NCBI RefSeq assembly: GCF_000143415.4
Contig: NW_003314297.1
Coordinates: 1,642,890 to 1,706,889, forward strand
From: Selaginella moellendorffii
Lineage: Eukaryota > Streptophyta > Lycopodiopsida > Selaginellales > Selaginellaceae
Length of the DNA stretch: 64,000 nt
Reading direction: 5' to 3'
This document shows positions 45,057 through 55,485 of the stretch, piece by piece. The position numbers and the translations under genes were made by a program. The number at the start of each line of letters is the position of its first letter. Position 1 is the first letter of the stretch. The notes below the pieces were generated by a model that searched no databases, had not been told where the DNA came from, and saw nothing but the letters and a program-made list of their open reading frames with translations.

Positions 45057-45924
45057 CTTGAGGAATCCACAATAACTGCACCGAGTTCCAGAGTGACTGG
45101 CGTCAGATTCTTTGCGGCCTCAGCCATGACAATTTGGCCGCCTCGTTTATTACCTGAAGGTTTCATCGATAACGTACACTGCCGTGTAGAAAATCTTATC
45201 CCACTTTTGATGGAGAAGAGCAGTGGTTTCCGAAATTCCTCCCTCGACCACGCGAATCGCAGATTTATCCAAGTACAAAGGGAGCAGCCGTGTGATCAAC
45301 GCCGATGTCGCTGGTGCCATCTCGACGGCTTCAACACCACGGCATTGCCCGCGGCAATGGCTCCAACCATCGGGTCCAGGGAAAGGACTGCATTAAAGAA
45401 CCACAAGGAGAGAACCTCGTCACGAAAAAAGAACGAGCGCTAGAACCAACAGACTTACGAAATGGTAAATTCCAGGCGGAGATTATCAGCACGACAGCGA
45501 AAGGCTCGGGCTTCATGGCGGCCGACGCCGGGAGCGTCGAAGCAGAGCTGGAAGCTGGAAAAGAAGATTTCCAAGAAAATGAGCAGAGAGAGCGAGGTTT
45601 TCGATGGCAAGCTGGCACACACTCTTGACGGGAAAGATCTGCGAGGAAAAGATCCACACAGAATCAGCGGGATTTCGATCCAAGAACCAAAAAAGATCCG
45701 GGAGGAAGCAAGCAATCAAAAGAAAAGGTGCCATAGCATCGCCTCTCACCTCACTGGTGAGGCACTCCGAGGGCGATGTCCTCCTCGTGCTTTTGGATCA
45801 AACCCACGATGCTCTTGAGCTGCGCGAGCCGCCAATCCAAGCTCCTCCGAAATCGCTGCGGACCTCGCCACACAGCCGCGATTACGGCGCTCTCCGTCAA
45901 TTCTTGGCGGCGATCGGACTCCAT
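45057..45924 (-). pseudogene. Truncated aldehyde dehydrogenase (ALDH3-type) pseudogene
   Basis: Reading down the minus strand: MESDRRQELTESAV with QLKSIVGLIQKHEEDI (start 45924), PVKSVCQLAIENL, PFAVVLIISAWNLPF, LLSLDPMVGAIAAGNAVVLKPS, MAPATSALITRLLPLYLDKSAIRVVEGG, QKWDKIFYT, and IVMAEAAKNLTPVTLELG. These follow the ALDH3 N-terminal cofactor-binding half in order. Breaks: one base is missing near 45323 (between KPS and MAPAT), there is no GT donor after FYT, about four codons are lost after LELG near 45075, and everything beyond is absent, including the catalytic cysteine region. Intact ALDH3 enzymes have about 480 residues. The 3' end points to the transposon block, which suggests truncation by rearrangement. 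Confidence 0.85.
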
Positions 45925-46139
45925 TGCTCGCTCGCTCGCTCCCAGGAAGAAAACCCTGACAGGCCCTGCTCATTCGAAATCGTCGAAGAAGTCGGCGTGG
46001 TGGAGTAGCGCCACCGCCGGCACACGGTTGCCGCCTGGGCATTGCGCCGCGCCTCGACGAGAATGGAGGAGACGATGCTGTCCGGGATCACGTCGATGCT
46101 GGCGCCGCCTCTCCGCCATAGCTGCGAGCTCCCCCTGAC

Positions 46140-47018
46140 CTGGCGCCAAGAGCACGTGACGTGGAATAAACATTACGGTGGCCCGGGACTTGACCGGTTA
46201 GATTAAACGGGATGGGGATGACGTCCGGAGGGGGTTCTTGATGAGCGCGGGACGTGATGAATAGAGTGGAGGCAGGCTTAAGGGGCTCTGCGCACACGGG
46301 GTGTTCACACTCGATCTAAGGCTTGAAGTTAGATTCTTGGATTGAGGAGTCTACGGTCCATTATTAATCGTTACAATGTAAACGCCACGTGGGAAGATTA
46401 GGGCTAATTAGGCGTGCAATGCTAGGGCAAAATGGCGATCCGACAAAAGTCGAGCGTTCCTCCAGCCGGCATCGTCCGGTAAATCGATCGTGGCCGGTGG
46501 CGGCGGCAAAGATTGCAGCTCGTCCGCGTCTGTGAGCGCGAGATCGAGCACCTCGGAAGTGGCGGGGACCGTGGCAGCGCCCGGGATCGGGATTGGGGTA
46601 AGGGAGTGGAGCAGCGGGTTAAGGGAGCAGCAGGGACGATTTGGCGTGGAAGCTGGCGATGAGAATTTTGCCGTGCCAGCGAGATCTTCCGACAACAAGT
46701 TTGAAGCTGTGCGATGCCATTACTGGGATACTTGCAGGTGAGAAATCACGAGTGAAGAGTTCGATCTTCGATTTCTCGGCAAGAATTTTTTGTTCTCTTT
46801 TCTTCGCCTCGAGTAAGAGCTCTTTTGGTTTTTAGCAGCTGTGGTTTCCATTATTTGGAGCCACGAGAGCCTGGAGCAACGACCAAGGCGTCAAGAACAC
46901 CGAAGATGGACTAGATTTTTTTGGTTTGATGATAGAAAACGATGAAAAAACTTTGTTGCAGTGAGGACGCGGTGACCTCTCTCTCTGCTCAAAGTGGAGT
47001 CTTCCTGCGAATCAAGTC
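46140..47018. other. No confident gene
   Basis: A GC-rich patch (46440-46700) keeps frames open on both strands, but the minus-strand frame lacks an ATG and neither resembles a known family. The 3' part may be leader sequence for the small gene starting at 47019. Confidence 0.5.
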
Positions 47019-47329
47019 ATGGTGGTAAGCATTTTCATCTCATTTCGCTGCTAGAGTTTACAAAATTCACTGTTTCATAGGATCTAATCGCAAAACTCGT
47101 GAATCCTGCCGGAATCTTCCAGTGCCGCGTGACCGACGCCAAAAATGTTGCTGCTGCCGAGGGAAATCTTGAGGAAATCGCAAGATTGTTCCGGAAGAAA
47201 CTCACAGATTTCCAGCAGATATCTCCCGAGCCAGTTCTTCGCCCAGGAAACCATTTCAATGCGCATTACAGCGTGAAGGACATGGACGAGCTCAAATGGC
47301 TGTTCGTGGAATCTCTTACAGGCAGTTAG
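47019..47329 (+). CDS. Small hypothetical protein (84 residues)
   Basis: I do not recognise it. The model is ATG GTG (47019-47024), an intron 47025-47080 with good GT-AG borders, then 47081-47329 ending in TAG. It is hydrophilic, with a charged helix-like stretch (NLEEIARLFRKKLTDFQQI), no signal peptide and no transmembrane segment. The start exon contributes only two codons and is uncertain. The downstream frame is open from 47081 and could belong to a longer gene with upstream exons in 46440-47018. Confidence 0.5.
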
Positions 47330-47421
47330 TTACGGCGTTTTTAGGGTCGTGCCAAATGCCGGGACGGGGCATAATATTCTGATTCCAGGACAGGGGGATG
47401 TGCAGATATGTGGCGAGCGCC

Positions 47422-49119
47422 ATGGAGTCGACTGCAGCGGGAGCAGCAACAACAAGTAGAAAGCTTAAGCGGGAGGCGGCCCAGCGGCGCAAGGCGCAGG
47501 CTAGATCGCTCAAACTTCGGGCCGAGGAACAGGAACGCTTGCAGCGCCTGGTACACTTCTCTTGTGCCTGTTGAGTTCCCGTTTTGTGAGAATAAATGCT
47601 GGTGCTTGTGCTGAGAGCAGGAGATTGATGCACTGGTGGAGCAACAGAGGGTGCAGCGCCTTGAACGACACCGTCGCAAAGAAGACGCTGAGAAGCTCGC
47701 TCGAGAGGCATCAGGGCTGGGTTTGAGCAACAGCTGCTGCTCGCAGGGAGGCGCGCAGCAGACGAGGAGCAGCGATGCGCGGCAGCAGCAACAGCAGAGT
47801 GGAACAGGGGAGAGCAGGTCGTCGTCGTCCTCGTCGAGCTCTGCAGTGCCTTCTTGGCCCGTTGTTTATAAGGACCACCAACAAGCTACAGCACAAGATG
47901 CAGCAGAGCAGCCAGCCACCTCTCAGCAAGTGCAACAGGCGAGAGCTCTTGTGGACAACCGGAGAAAACTGGCGAGGGGCCCTCGCTCGGGAAACGGGAC
48001 TGTGGGCTTGGCATTGACGCAAGTAACCAACTTTGCTGCTTCTAAGAGCTCCGACTTGGCGCTGGAAGATCACCGGGTTGTGAGCACAGAGTACCAAGCA
48101 GCGGGAACGCAAGCTCTGATGCGGGTCACACTTTTAGCAGCGGGTTTTGTCATTGGCGCTCGGGGCATCTCCGCGAGGCTCATCGGTCAGGTGACAGGTG
48201 CCATCATCCAGTCGTGGACGGAATCGTCTGCATGCCGGCACAGCAACAGCGCCACGGGGGTGCCAATGAGACTCTTCAGGATTCAGGGCAAGAAGGCTGT
48301 AGTCCAGGCAGCGGTGGCCCTGGTAGAGCAGGCTGTGGCCAAGTACAGGGAACTGTGCGAGTGCAAGAGAAGGGGTGAATTTGTTCAGCGTGAACATGTC
48401 ATCAACGGGGTTGAGTTTTACTATCAGCCACCACCTCGAAAGGCATTCTCTGACCAACTCGCGTCGTCCAGGACTCCGTCTTCCTCCTCCTCCCCTTCAC
48501 CGGCTTCTGTGGCTGCCGCGGCCACCAGCACCAGCAACTGCAACAGCGGCAGCCGGGCTGACGTCCCCTTTCCCCCGCACCATGCCTGGCTCCGTCACCT
48601 CCAGGCTGCCGGAGCGTCGTCGAGGGATGGAAGGGAGGCACAGCCTGATGGCCATGGCAGAGCGAAGCAAGTCGCCAGCCACGCCAGCCAGCATTCACTT
48701 CAGGTGGAATCCAGCTTGTTTAGTGTCTTTGGCAACGGGGGATTGCCACTGCCACTGTCAATAGCGCAGGAAAGCGCTCCCTCCCTCAAGACCTCCTCCC
48801 TGGACGTGTCCACCACGCCTTTTGACTTTCCAAAGTACGATTTCTTCCGGGAGATTTTGCCTGCGCTGCCGCAGCAGCAGCAGGGGGGAGAGCACAACCT
48901 CTTTGGAGACGAGCTCTGCATGCTGTGTGTTGAGAGGCCGCGTGCGCGTGGTGGCGCTACTCGTCTCACGGTAAGCAAACTCACGCCCCCTCTCGAGTGA
49001 TTTAAATGTGTGTGTTTTGACAGGATTGCGGCCACGCATCGTTTTGTTCGTCGTGCGTCCGGGCACGGGGCCACTGTCCAGTCTGCCATGCAAAGCTTGT
49101 GGGCTGGGGTCTTATGTGA
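47422..49119 (+). CDS. KH-domain RING-finger protein (putative E3 ligase)
   Basis: Three exons (47422-47550, 47621-48970, 49024-49119) give 524 residues. The N-terminal 75 residues are a charged helix (KLKREAAQRRKAQARSLKLRAEEQERLQRL) followed by Gln/Ser-rich sequence. A KH-like RNA-binding domain lies near residues 205-280 (VTLLAAGFVIGARGISARLIGQVTGAIIQSW, with FRIQGKKAVVQAAVALVEQAV). The C-terminus is a RING finger with CMLCVERP, then LTDCGHASFCSSCVRARGHCPVC, completed by the last exon. The KH+RING pairing suggests an E3 ligase recruited to RNA, as in MEX-3-type proteins; substrate unknown. The start was taken at MESTAAGAATT, the first ATG in frame with the basic helix. Confidence 0.85.
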
Positions 49120-49191
49120 TGTTGTGTACATTTGTTTCCCCCTGTTGAGAAATAAGTATGAATCAAAACCCTGACCTGATCCTAGGGAGCT

Positions 49192-50771
49192 ATGTCCTTC
49201 ATTTTTTTCAAGCCATTCAGACCTAAGAGCGCAGCTGAGCTCGTCAAGTCGACGCGGGACGCGCTCGCTGCCCTGGATGACAAGACCGTGGCGGATGTGC
49301 GGCTGCTGGACAAGGTAAACAAAAAAGAGCTGTTCTCATGCCACTCTCACTCTCTCCCCTCCAGGCGCTCGAGGAAGTGGACAAGAACCTCTTGGCCATG
49401 AAACACATGATCCTCGGCGATGGCGAGGCAGAGCCCAGCCCAGATCTGGTTGTGCAGCTTGTAGCCGAGGTGTGCAAGGATGACTTTCTGGAAATTCTCA
49501 TCCACAAGCTCCCTAATCTAGGCTGGGAGGTAACGAGCGTGTGTGTGTGCATTTCGCCAGCTCATTGATTGATCGGCAGGCAAGGAAGGATACAGTCCAG
49601 GTATGGTGCATTCTTCTGCGCCAAAAGGGTGGCCTCGCGGTACACTGCCTGGAAAATCACCCCGAGCTTCTAGATTTCCTCATCTCGTGGTAAGTAGGCA
49701 AACAACGGGCTGTCGCGCTATTATGAAAGCCTGGCTGAGGGTGCAGCTATCAGAACAAGGACACTGCTCTCAACTGTGGCGTCATGCTAAGGGAGTGCTC
49801 CCGCTTTGCAAGCCTAGCAGCGTGAGTGAAATCGCCCATGCAACGCATTCGTTGCATTACTAGCTGTCGCCCGCTTTCCAGATACATGCTCGAGTCGGCC
49901 AGCTTCGAGCTGTTTTTCAAACTCGTGGAGCTTCCCAACTTCGATATTGCCTCGGATGCCTTCACCACGTTTAAGGTAGCCCTCTGCGCTGTTTTCTCTG
50001 TTACGTTTACGTTTGGCGCAGGAGCTTCTCACCAGGCATGGGAGCGTTGTAAATAACTACCTTAACTCGCACTATGACCAGGTAAGCGTCGCCACAGCTC
50101 AAATGTTTCACTTGGGTGTCGTGATCAGTTTTTTGAGCTGTACGAGAGGCTGCTAAGCTCCAGCAACTATGTCACAAAACGGCAATCTCTCAAGGTGGGT
50201 GTCTGTGTGTGTGTGTATATCGTCGTGTGTGCCCTTTTTTTTTTTTTTTTTAATACTCTTCTCCCTCTTTATTCTCCAGTTGCTCGGGGATTTTCTCCTG
50301 GACAGATCTAACACGCAAGTCATGCTACGGTACATTTCGGACAAGCGCAATTTGCTGATAGTCATGACGCTTCTCAAGGTCCGTTGCTTGCTTCTACGTA
50401 TGCCAATGTAAGTAAAAGCTTATTCTGGCCCAGGACCCAAGCAAGAGCATCCAGTCGTCTGCGTTCCATATATTCAAGGTGCGCCTCGTCGATCAGCAAA
50501 TGGCGAGCTCTCTTGTCCTTGTGCAGGTATTTGTTGCAAACCCGAAGAAGCCAGCCCCCATCGTGCACGTCTTGGCAAAGAACAGAGACAGACTGCTGCG
50601 CTTTCTGGACAAGTTCCACCTTGACAAGGGTACGTATATTCTCACAAACCTTTGCTGCTGCTCCACCATACGTGCATGTGGACGTGTGCATGTTCACCTC
50701 CAGAGGACGAGCAGTTTGAGGAAGAAAAGGAGCTGCTGGTCAAGGAGATCGAGGCGCTGGCCACACGCTGA
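49192..50771 (+). CDS. MO25/Cab39-like scaffold protein
   Basis: MO25 proteins are helical-repeat scaffolds that activate STE20/NDR kinases; in plants they are linked to polarity and cytokinesis. Eleven exons (49192-49314, 49365-49529, 49580-49689, 49747-49821, 49882-49975, 50022-50081, 50129-50194, 50280-50378, 50434-50478, 50527-50629, 50704-50771) give 335 residues, the family length. Recognisable blocks: [91 protein letters not shown] and DEQFEEEKELLVKEIEAL. The first exon of the helical array includes EDVDKN-like EEVDKNLLAMKHMI. The stop is 51 bp from the stop of the convergent gene. Confidence 0.95.
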
Positions 50772-50822
50772 TGGAGTGTTTATTTGTGCCCCCCACCCAC
50801 ACTAAGAGGTAGCTAGCTATGG

Positions 50823-51486
50823 TCACTCCCCAGTGACGACGACGAGGCATCCACACATGGTGGAGAGCGCGCTGCTTGTCGGCTGGTATAAACAGGCGTC
50901 CACCTTCACACCTTCCCCCTCCTGTTGTTGCTGCTGCTGCTGCTGTTCCTGCCCGTGTTCCTCGTACATGACATTGACGCACACTTGCCGCTCCTCTCCT
51001 CCGCCTCCTCCACTTCGGGACGATCTCTCCAAGGCCAGGATCTCACCCAAGGAAGGTGGAGCAACACTGTCCGCCAGCAGCGTCGCGTTACTCCCCGTCT
51101 CGTCGCTGCTGTTGCCGTTGCTGCGGCAGCCTAGCAGCGCCCACACCATGCCCCCCCTGCCGTGGCGTGCCTGCTCCCTCCTCCGCCCCGCCGACCGGAT
51201 TCCAATCAGGCTCCCCAGCGTCATGCCCGCCACTCCCGTCTCCGGGAGAAGCGACACAGTGGACTGCACAGCAATGCACATTGCAGTGCGCTCTTGGCGT
51301 GACAAAACATACCTGGGTGTCCAGATCCGAAGACAAGGACGAGGAGAAGCTCAAGCTGGGTGACAAGGACGAGGCTGCGGCGGCGGCAGAGCTGGCGGCG
51401 GCGTGCTCCAGCCACGACTCCGCCAGATGCACCCGCACGTTGACGGGTTGCAATCCAAGCGGCCACCCCCGCATCGTCTCCTCCAT
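50823..51486 (-). CDS. Uncharacterised plant-family protein (SSDLDT...TLGSLIGI motif)
   Basis: Two exons (51313-51486, 50823-51263) give 204 residues. The motif order WPLGLQPVNVRV, SSDLDTQSTVSLLPE and MTLGSLIGIRSAGRRR resembles a small plant family of unknown function (remembered from Arabidopsis proteins with SSDLDTESTGSFF and TLGxLIG; not checked). The C-terminal half holds SLGEILALE, a run of nine glutamines, and a hydrophobic end. There is no signal peptide. The start codon is 48 bp from that of the divergent trihelix-like gene and the stop 51 bp from the MO25 stop. The function is unknown. Confidence 0.75.
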
Positions 51487-51534
51487 GGCCAGATGAATGA
51501 ATTGTCCAATTCAGCTTAGGGTTAGCCCACCGCG

Positions 51535-52314
51535 ATGGAGATGGAGGAGGAGGGGTGGCCGAGGCGGCGGCGGCGGCGGCTGGACGTGGCGGTGTGGAGC
51601 GACGCAGCGGTGCGAATGCTGGTGCTAGTGATGCGCATCCTCAGGTACTCCCGCTCCCTCCAAGACGATCCACAAGACGACGGCGGCGGCGGCGGCAAGA
51701 GCACACAGGTGTGGAAGCGCGTCGCTCGAGCGCTGCAGCTCCGCGGCCACCCCTTGGATGGCGTCCAATGCAAGACCAAGTTCAAGGCACTCAAGGCGGA
51801 CTACCACGCAGCTGTGGCCTCCGCGCACTGCGACCGGTTTAAGTTCTTGGATGACATGCGCCACTACTTTGCCGGCGTTCCTGTGGCCGAGGCTGAATTC
51901 CAGGCTCTCTTTGACGGAGGCCACACCCTGCAAGATTTCTCCCGCATGCTCCTGAGCAGCGATGCTGACGACGCCAGCGATCGTCGCCACCACGCTGCCA
52001 AGAGGCGGCGGAGCGAGGCTTGTCAGCAATCGCGCGAGGAGGACGAGTACAGGGCCGCAAAGCTGCGCCTGCTGGACAAGGAGGTCCAGCTGCAAGAGCA
52101 GCGGCTTGAGCTGGAGGTGGTGAGGGCAGACAACGAGCGGCAGCGGCTGGCCAACGAGTCCCGCCGGATTTGTGTCGAGGAGAGGAGGCTCAAGCACGAC
52201 GAGGAGCAGCTGCACATGTTGAACACGCTCGTGGCGTTGCTGTCCGCGCTGACTGATGGGAGCCAGCTGGGCGCCACAGGATCGCCGCGTTATCCGACGG
52301 CTCGCCCACAGTAG
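51535..52314 (+). CDS. Trihelix / Myb-SANT-like DNA-binding protein
   Basis: Single exon, 259 residues. Residues 10-115 form a Myb/SANT-like (trihelix) domain: VAVWSDAAVRMLVLVM opens helix 1, TQVWKRVARALQLRG helix 2, and VQCKTKFKALKADYHAA helix 3, with FKFLDDMRHYFAG after it. A nuclear-localisation-type cluster (HHAAKRRRSEA) follows, then a long charged coiled coil (LRLLDKEVQLQEQRLELEVVRADNERQRL) likely used for dimerisation. A putative transcription factor with unknown targets. It shares a 48-bp divergent start region with the gene at 50823-51486. Confidence 0.85.
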   Translation: MEMEEEGWPRRRRRRLDVAVWSDAAVRMLVLVMRILRYSRSLQDDPQDDGGGGGKSTQVWKRVARALQLRGHPLDGVQCKTKFKALKADYHAAVASAHCDRFKFLDDMRHYFAGVPVAEAEFQALFDGGHTLQDFSRMLLSSDADDASDRRHHAAKRRRSEACQQSREEDEYRAAKLRLLDKEVQLQEQRLELEVVRADNERQRLANESRRICVEERRLKHDEEQLHMLNTLVALLSALTDGSQLGATGSPRYPTARPQ

Positions 52315-52365
52315 CTCTTCGTGTCTCGCCTCCATTTCGTGGCCTTGATGTCGCACCACCCTAGG

Positions 52366-55300
52366 ATGGCGGAGATGAAGTATGTTGTCGTTACCGGTGG
52401 CGTGGTGAGCGGCCTCGGTAAGGGGGTAACAGCTAGCAGCATTGGCCTGCTGCTCAAGTCATGTGGCCTTCGCGTCACCTCCATCAAGATCGGTACGTGC
52501 GTGCTACTTACTCGTGTGCTGGAATGGCCCGGCCCCGCATTTTCCAGATCCCTACCTCAACATGGACGCGGGAACCATGTCACCCTTCGAGCACGGGGAG
52601 GTGTTTGTTCTTGACGACGGAGGGGAGGTAAGCGTCTGCCGCGCGCTGCATGCATGCTAACCACTGCTGGGAGCGTTTTATGGCTAGGTAGATCTGGATC
52701 TTGGCAACTATGAGCGGTTCCTGGACGTCACTCTCACAAGGGAGAATAACATCACGTCTGGGAAAATATACCAGGTGCCATCCCTTCTCCCGTTGCTCCA
52801 AGTCTCTCGTCTCATTCTTCGTCCCCGCAGGCTGTTCTGGAGAATGAGCGGAGAGGGGACTATCTGGGAAAGACTGTGCAGGTTCAACTCTCGAATTGCT
52901 TGGATTGCCCTCCCTTTCTTACGTCTTCCCTCGCAGATTGTTCCCCATTTGACTGATGTCATCCAAGATCGAATCCAATCGGTGGCCAAGGTTCCAGTGG
53001 ACGGAACTCCTAACCCTCCAGACGTATGCGTTATCGAGCTTGGAGGAGTTGTTGGTACTCTTTCGCATTCTTTATTTCAAGCTCTTCTCACCTTGGGTTC
53101 TCCTCCTCCTCAGGGGACATTGAATCCATGCCATTTATTGAGGCTTTACGACAGCTCCAGTTTTACGTTGGTGAGTTTTATGCGCCCAGTTAACCTATGT
53201 ATGTAACAAGAGTGGAAGTGGTGTATATGGATTAGGTGCTGAAAACTTTTGCCACATTCACGTCAGCCTTGTCCCAGTTCTTGGTGTTGTCGGTGAACAG
53301 GCTAGTATGCATTGTTTTTCTGTCACATGTAGCGGTTGAGCTCACTCTTCTTACTACAGAAGACAAAGCCTGCTCAGCAAAGCATTCGTGAAGTTCGCGC
53401 CTTCGGTTTGGTACCGCACTTACTGGTTTGCAGGAGCGCTCAAGTAAGCGACTAAGCTGTTATTGCCTTGGTTTTCACCTCTTACCTGTTAGAAACTCGA
53501 GGACTACACCAAAGAGAAGTTGTCCCAGTATTGCGATGTCTTGGTATGCATGTGTTTTTGGGGCTTCAGTGTCAAAGACCATTTCTCCTTGCATTCAGAC
53601 TTCCGACATTTTGAACATTTACGATGTCTCAAATATTTGGCACGTGCCCTTGATATTGAGGGTACTCTAGCTCCTATATCATGTAATCTGTTTTAACAGG
53701 TTCTCACTTAGGATCAAGAAGCGCACTATGCAGTCTTAAGCCGTTTGAACCTGAGGTAGATCTGTATTGTGCTTCTGTTTGTTCCTACCTAATGCGCTGT
53801 CTACAGTCCTGCCGAACCTTGTGTCGAGAAATGGTCGGCCATGGCACGGTCTTGCGAGAACTTAACCGTTCCGGTTAGTGTTACGTAATTGGTTTTCTTG
53901 TCCCCATTTAGTTCTGTTCCAGGTTCGGATAGCAGTTGTTGGAAAATACACTGGTCTTGCAGATTCGTACCTCTCCGTTTTAAAGGTAAGCGTTTTGGTG
54001 GCTAGGCTGTAATATTTCCTCTGGGAATGCAGGGTTTACAGCATGCGTGTATTGCATGCTCGAGACGGCTACTTGTTGACTGGGTTGCATCATCCTCTTT
54101 AGAAGATGCTAAGCGTCACGATGTATGCTTACACTTCCATTTGCTAGCTTGTAAATGGAAGTTGTCTTGCAGATGGCTGAGGAATATGAATCAGCTTGGA
54201 GTATGCTAAAGGTACTGGTAATTGTGGTGCTGCACTAGTGTTTGTATTTCTCTTTCTCTTGTGTTGTGTGTGTCAGGATGCTGACGGTATTTTAATTCCC
54301 GGGGGCTTTGGTGCTCGGGGTGTTCAAGGAATGATATTAGCTGCAAAATATGCTCGTGAAAACAATGTTCCCTTTTTGGGCCTCTGTCTTGGCATGCAAG
54401 TCGCGGTCATTGAGTTTTCTCGATCGGTAAGCTTGTGCTTTATGGTTCCGGTTCCCGTGGCATACATCGCAAAACGCAGGTCCTCAATTTGGAGAACGCA
54501 AATAGTACCGAGTTTGACCCGGCCACGCCGTATCCCTGTGTTGTTTTTATGCCCGAGGTAACACGTGTGGTTACGCGAGCTTCACTCGTTCTTTGTTTCG
54601 ATAGGTTTCTGATACGCACAAGGGTGGGACGATGAGGCTAGGATCCCGCGCCACTCTAATTCAGACACCACACTGCATAACCGCAAAGCTGTAAGCTGCC
54701 TCCATCTATCCATAAAGACGTGTGCGAATGACGTGGGTGCAGATACCAGAAGGAGACGCATATTTACGAACGGCACAGGCACAGATATGAGGTGTTTTTA
54801 TGTGCAATGAGCACTAAACGATGGCAGGCTTCCAGGTGAATCCGCAAATGGTTGAAGCGTTGGAAGGCGCTGGATTGTGTTTCGTTGCTAGGGATGAGAC
54901 TGGAAGACGGATGGAGGTGCTCTACGTTGTGGCCTTGTATAATGTATCTCTCTCTATTGTAGCAGATCATGGAGCTGCCAAGCCATCCGTTTTACGTGGG
55001 AGTTCAGTTCCATCCAGAATTCAAATCTCGACCTGGGAAACCGTCTCCTCTGTTCATAGGTAGTAAAATCTTGTGTGCCCGCAAAACAAATTCTGTGCAG
55101 CTCATGGTGCTTCCACTTGGATGGGTCCAGGTTTTATACAGGCCGCTTCGGGACAAATGAATGGCTACATAAAAGGTGACCCGGGCACAGCGGTGAAAGC
55201 CAAGATTGTGGTAACAAAGAGGGGGTATAGGAGCAAGCCTCCAAAGAGACCGGAGACGGGGGTGGGCTACAAGCCCCGGGGCACGGGGCCCAGGCGTCCA

Positions 55301-55450
55301 CCGCCTTCGTCAGCTGGAGCTACAGCTAGTGTTCCCAAGCCGTCAGTGCCCGCAGCTTACGAATACGCGAGTGTAGGAAGGAGACCGTCGTGGCTTCCAA
55401 GGGCGTCTCTCCTCAGGCTGCAAGCTGTAGAGCGCCCGGCCTTTCGGTGA
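52366..55450 (+). CDS. CTP synthase
   Basis: Makes CTP from UTP, ATP and glutamine. Twenty-two exons (52366-52492, 52548-52627, 52688-52774, 52831-52881, 52937-53054, 53114-53170, 53236-53300, 53360-53443, 53493-53543, 53599-53661, 53712-53755, 53807-53873, 53923-53985, 54033-54122, 54173-54211, 54277-54426, 54480-54557, 54605-54690, 54743-54791, 54836-54916, 54966-55059, 55131-55450) give 647 residues with all phases closing. The synthase domain has [40 protein letters not shown] and [11 protein letters not shown]. The glutaminase domain has [10 protein letters not shown], the nucleophile region FLGLCLGMQ, and [17 protein letters not shown] with the catalytic His and Glu. The intron after 53300 has a GC donor. 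The basic C-terminal tail of about 95 residues is long for the family. Start may be 52348, 52366 or 52375. Confidence 0.95.
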
Positions 55451-55469
55451 TATAAAAGAAAAAGGAGGA

Positions 55470-55485
55470 GGGAGGGAGGGAGGGG
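55470..55485 (+). other. G-quadruplex-type motif after the CTP synthase stop
   Basis: GGGAGGGAGGGAGGGG: four G-runs with single-base loops, 20 bp beyond the stop codon on the coding strand, so expected in the 3'UTR of the mRNA. It fits the canonical G4 pattern; folding is not shown. Confidence 0.6.

Noticed and set aside
46408-46698. Minus-strand open frame of 96 codons
   Set aside because: Starts with TTG, has no ATG and no family resemblance; it lies in a GC-rich patch open in several frames.
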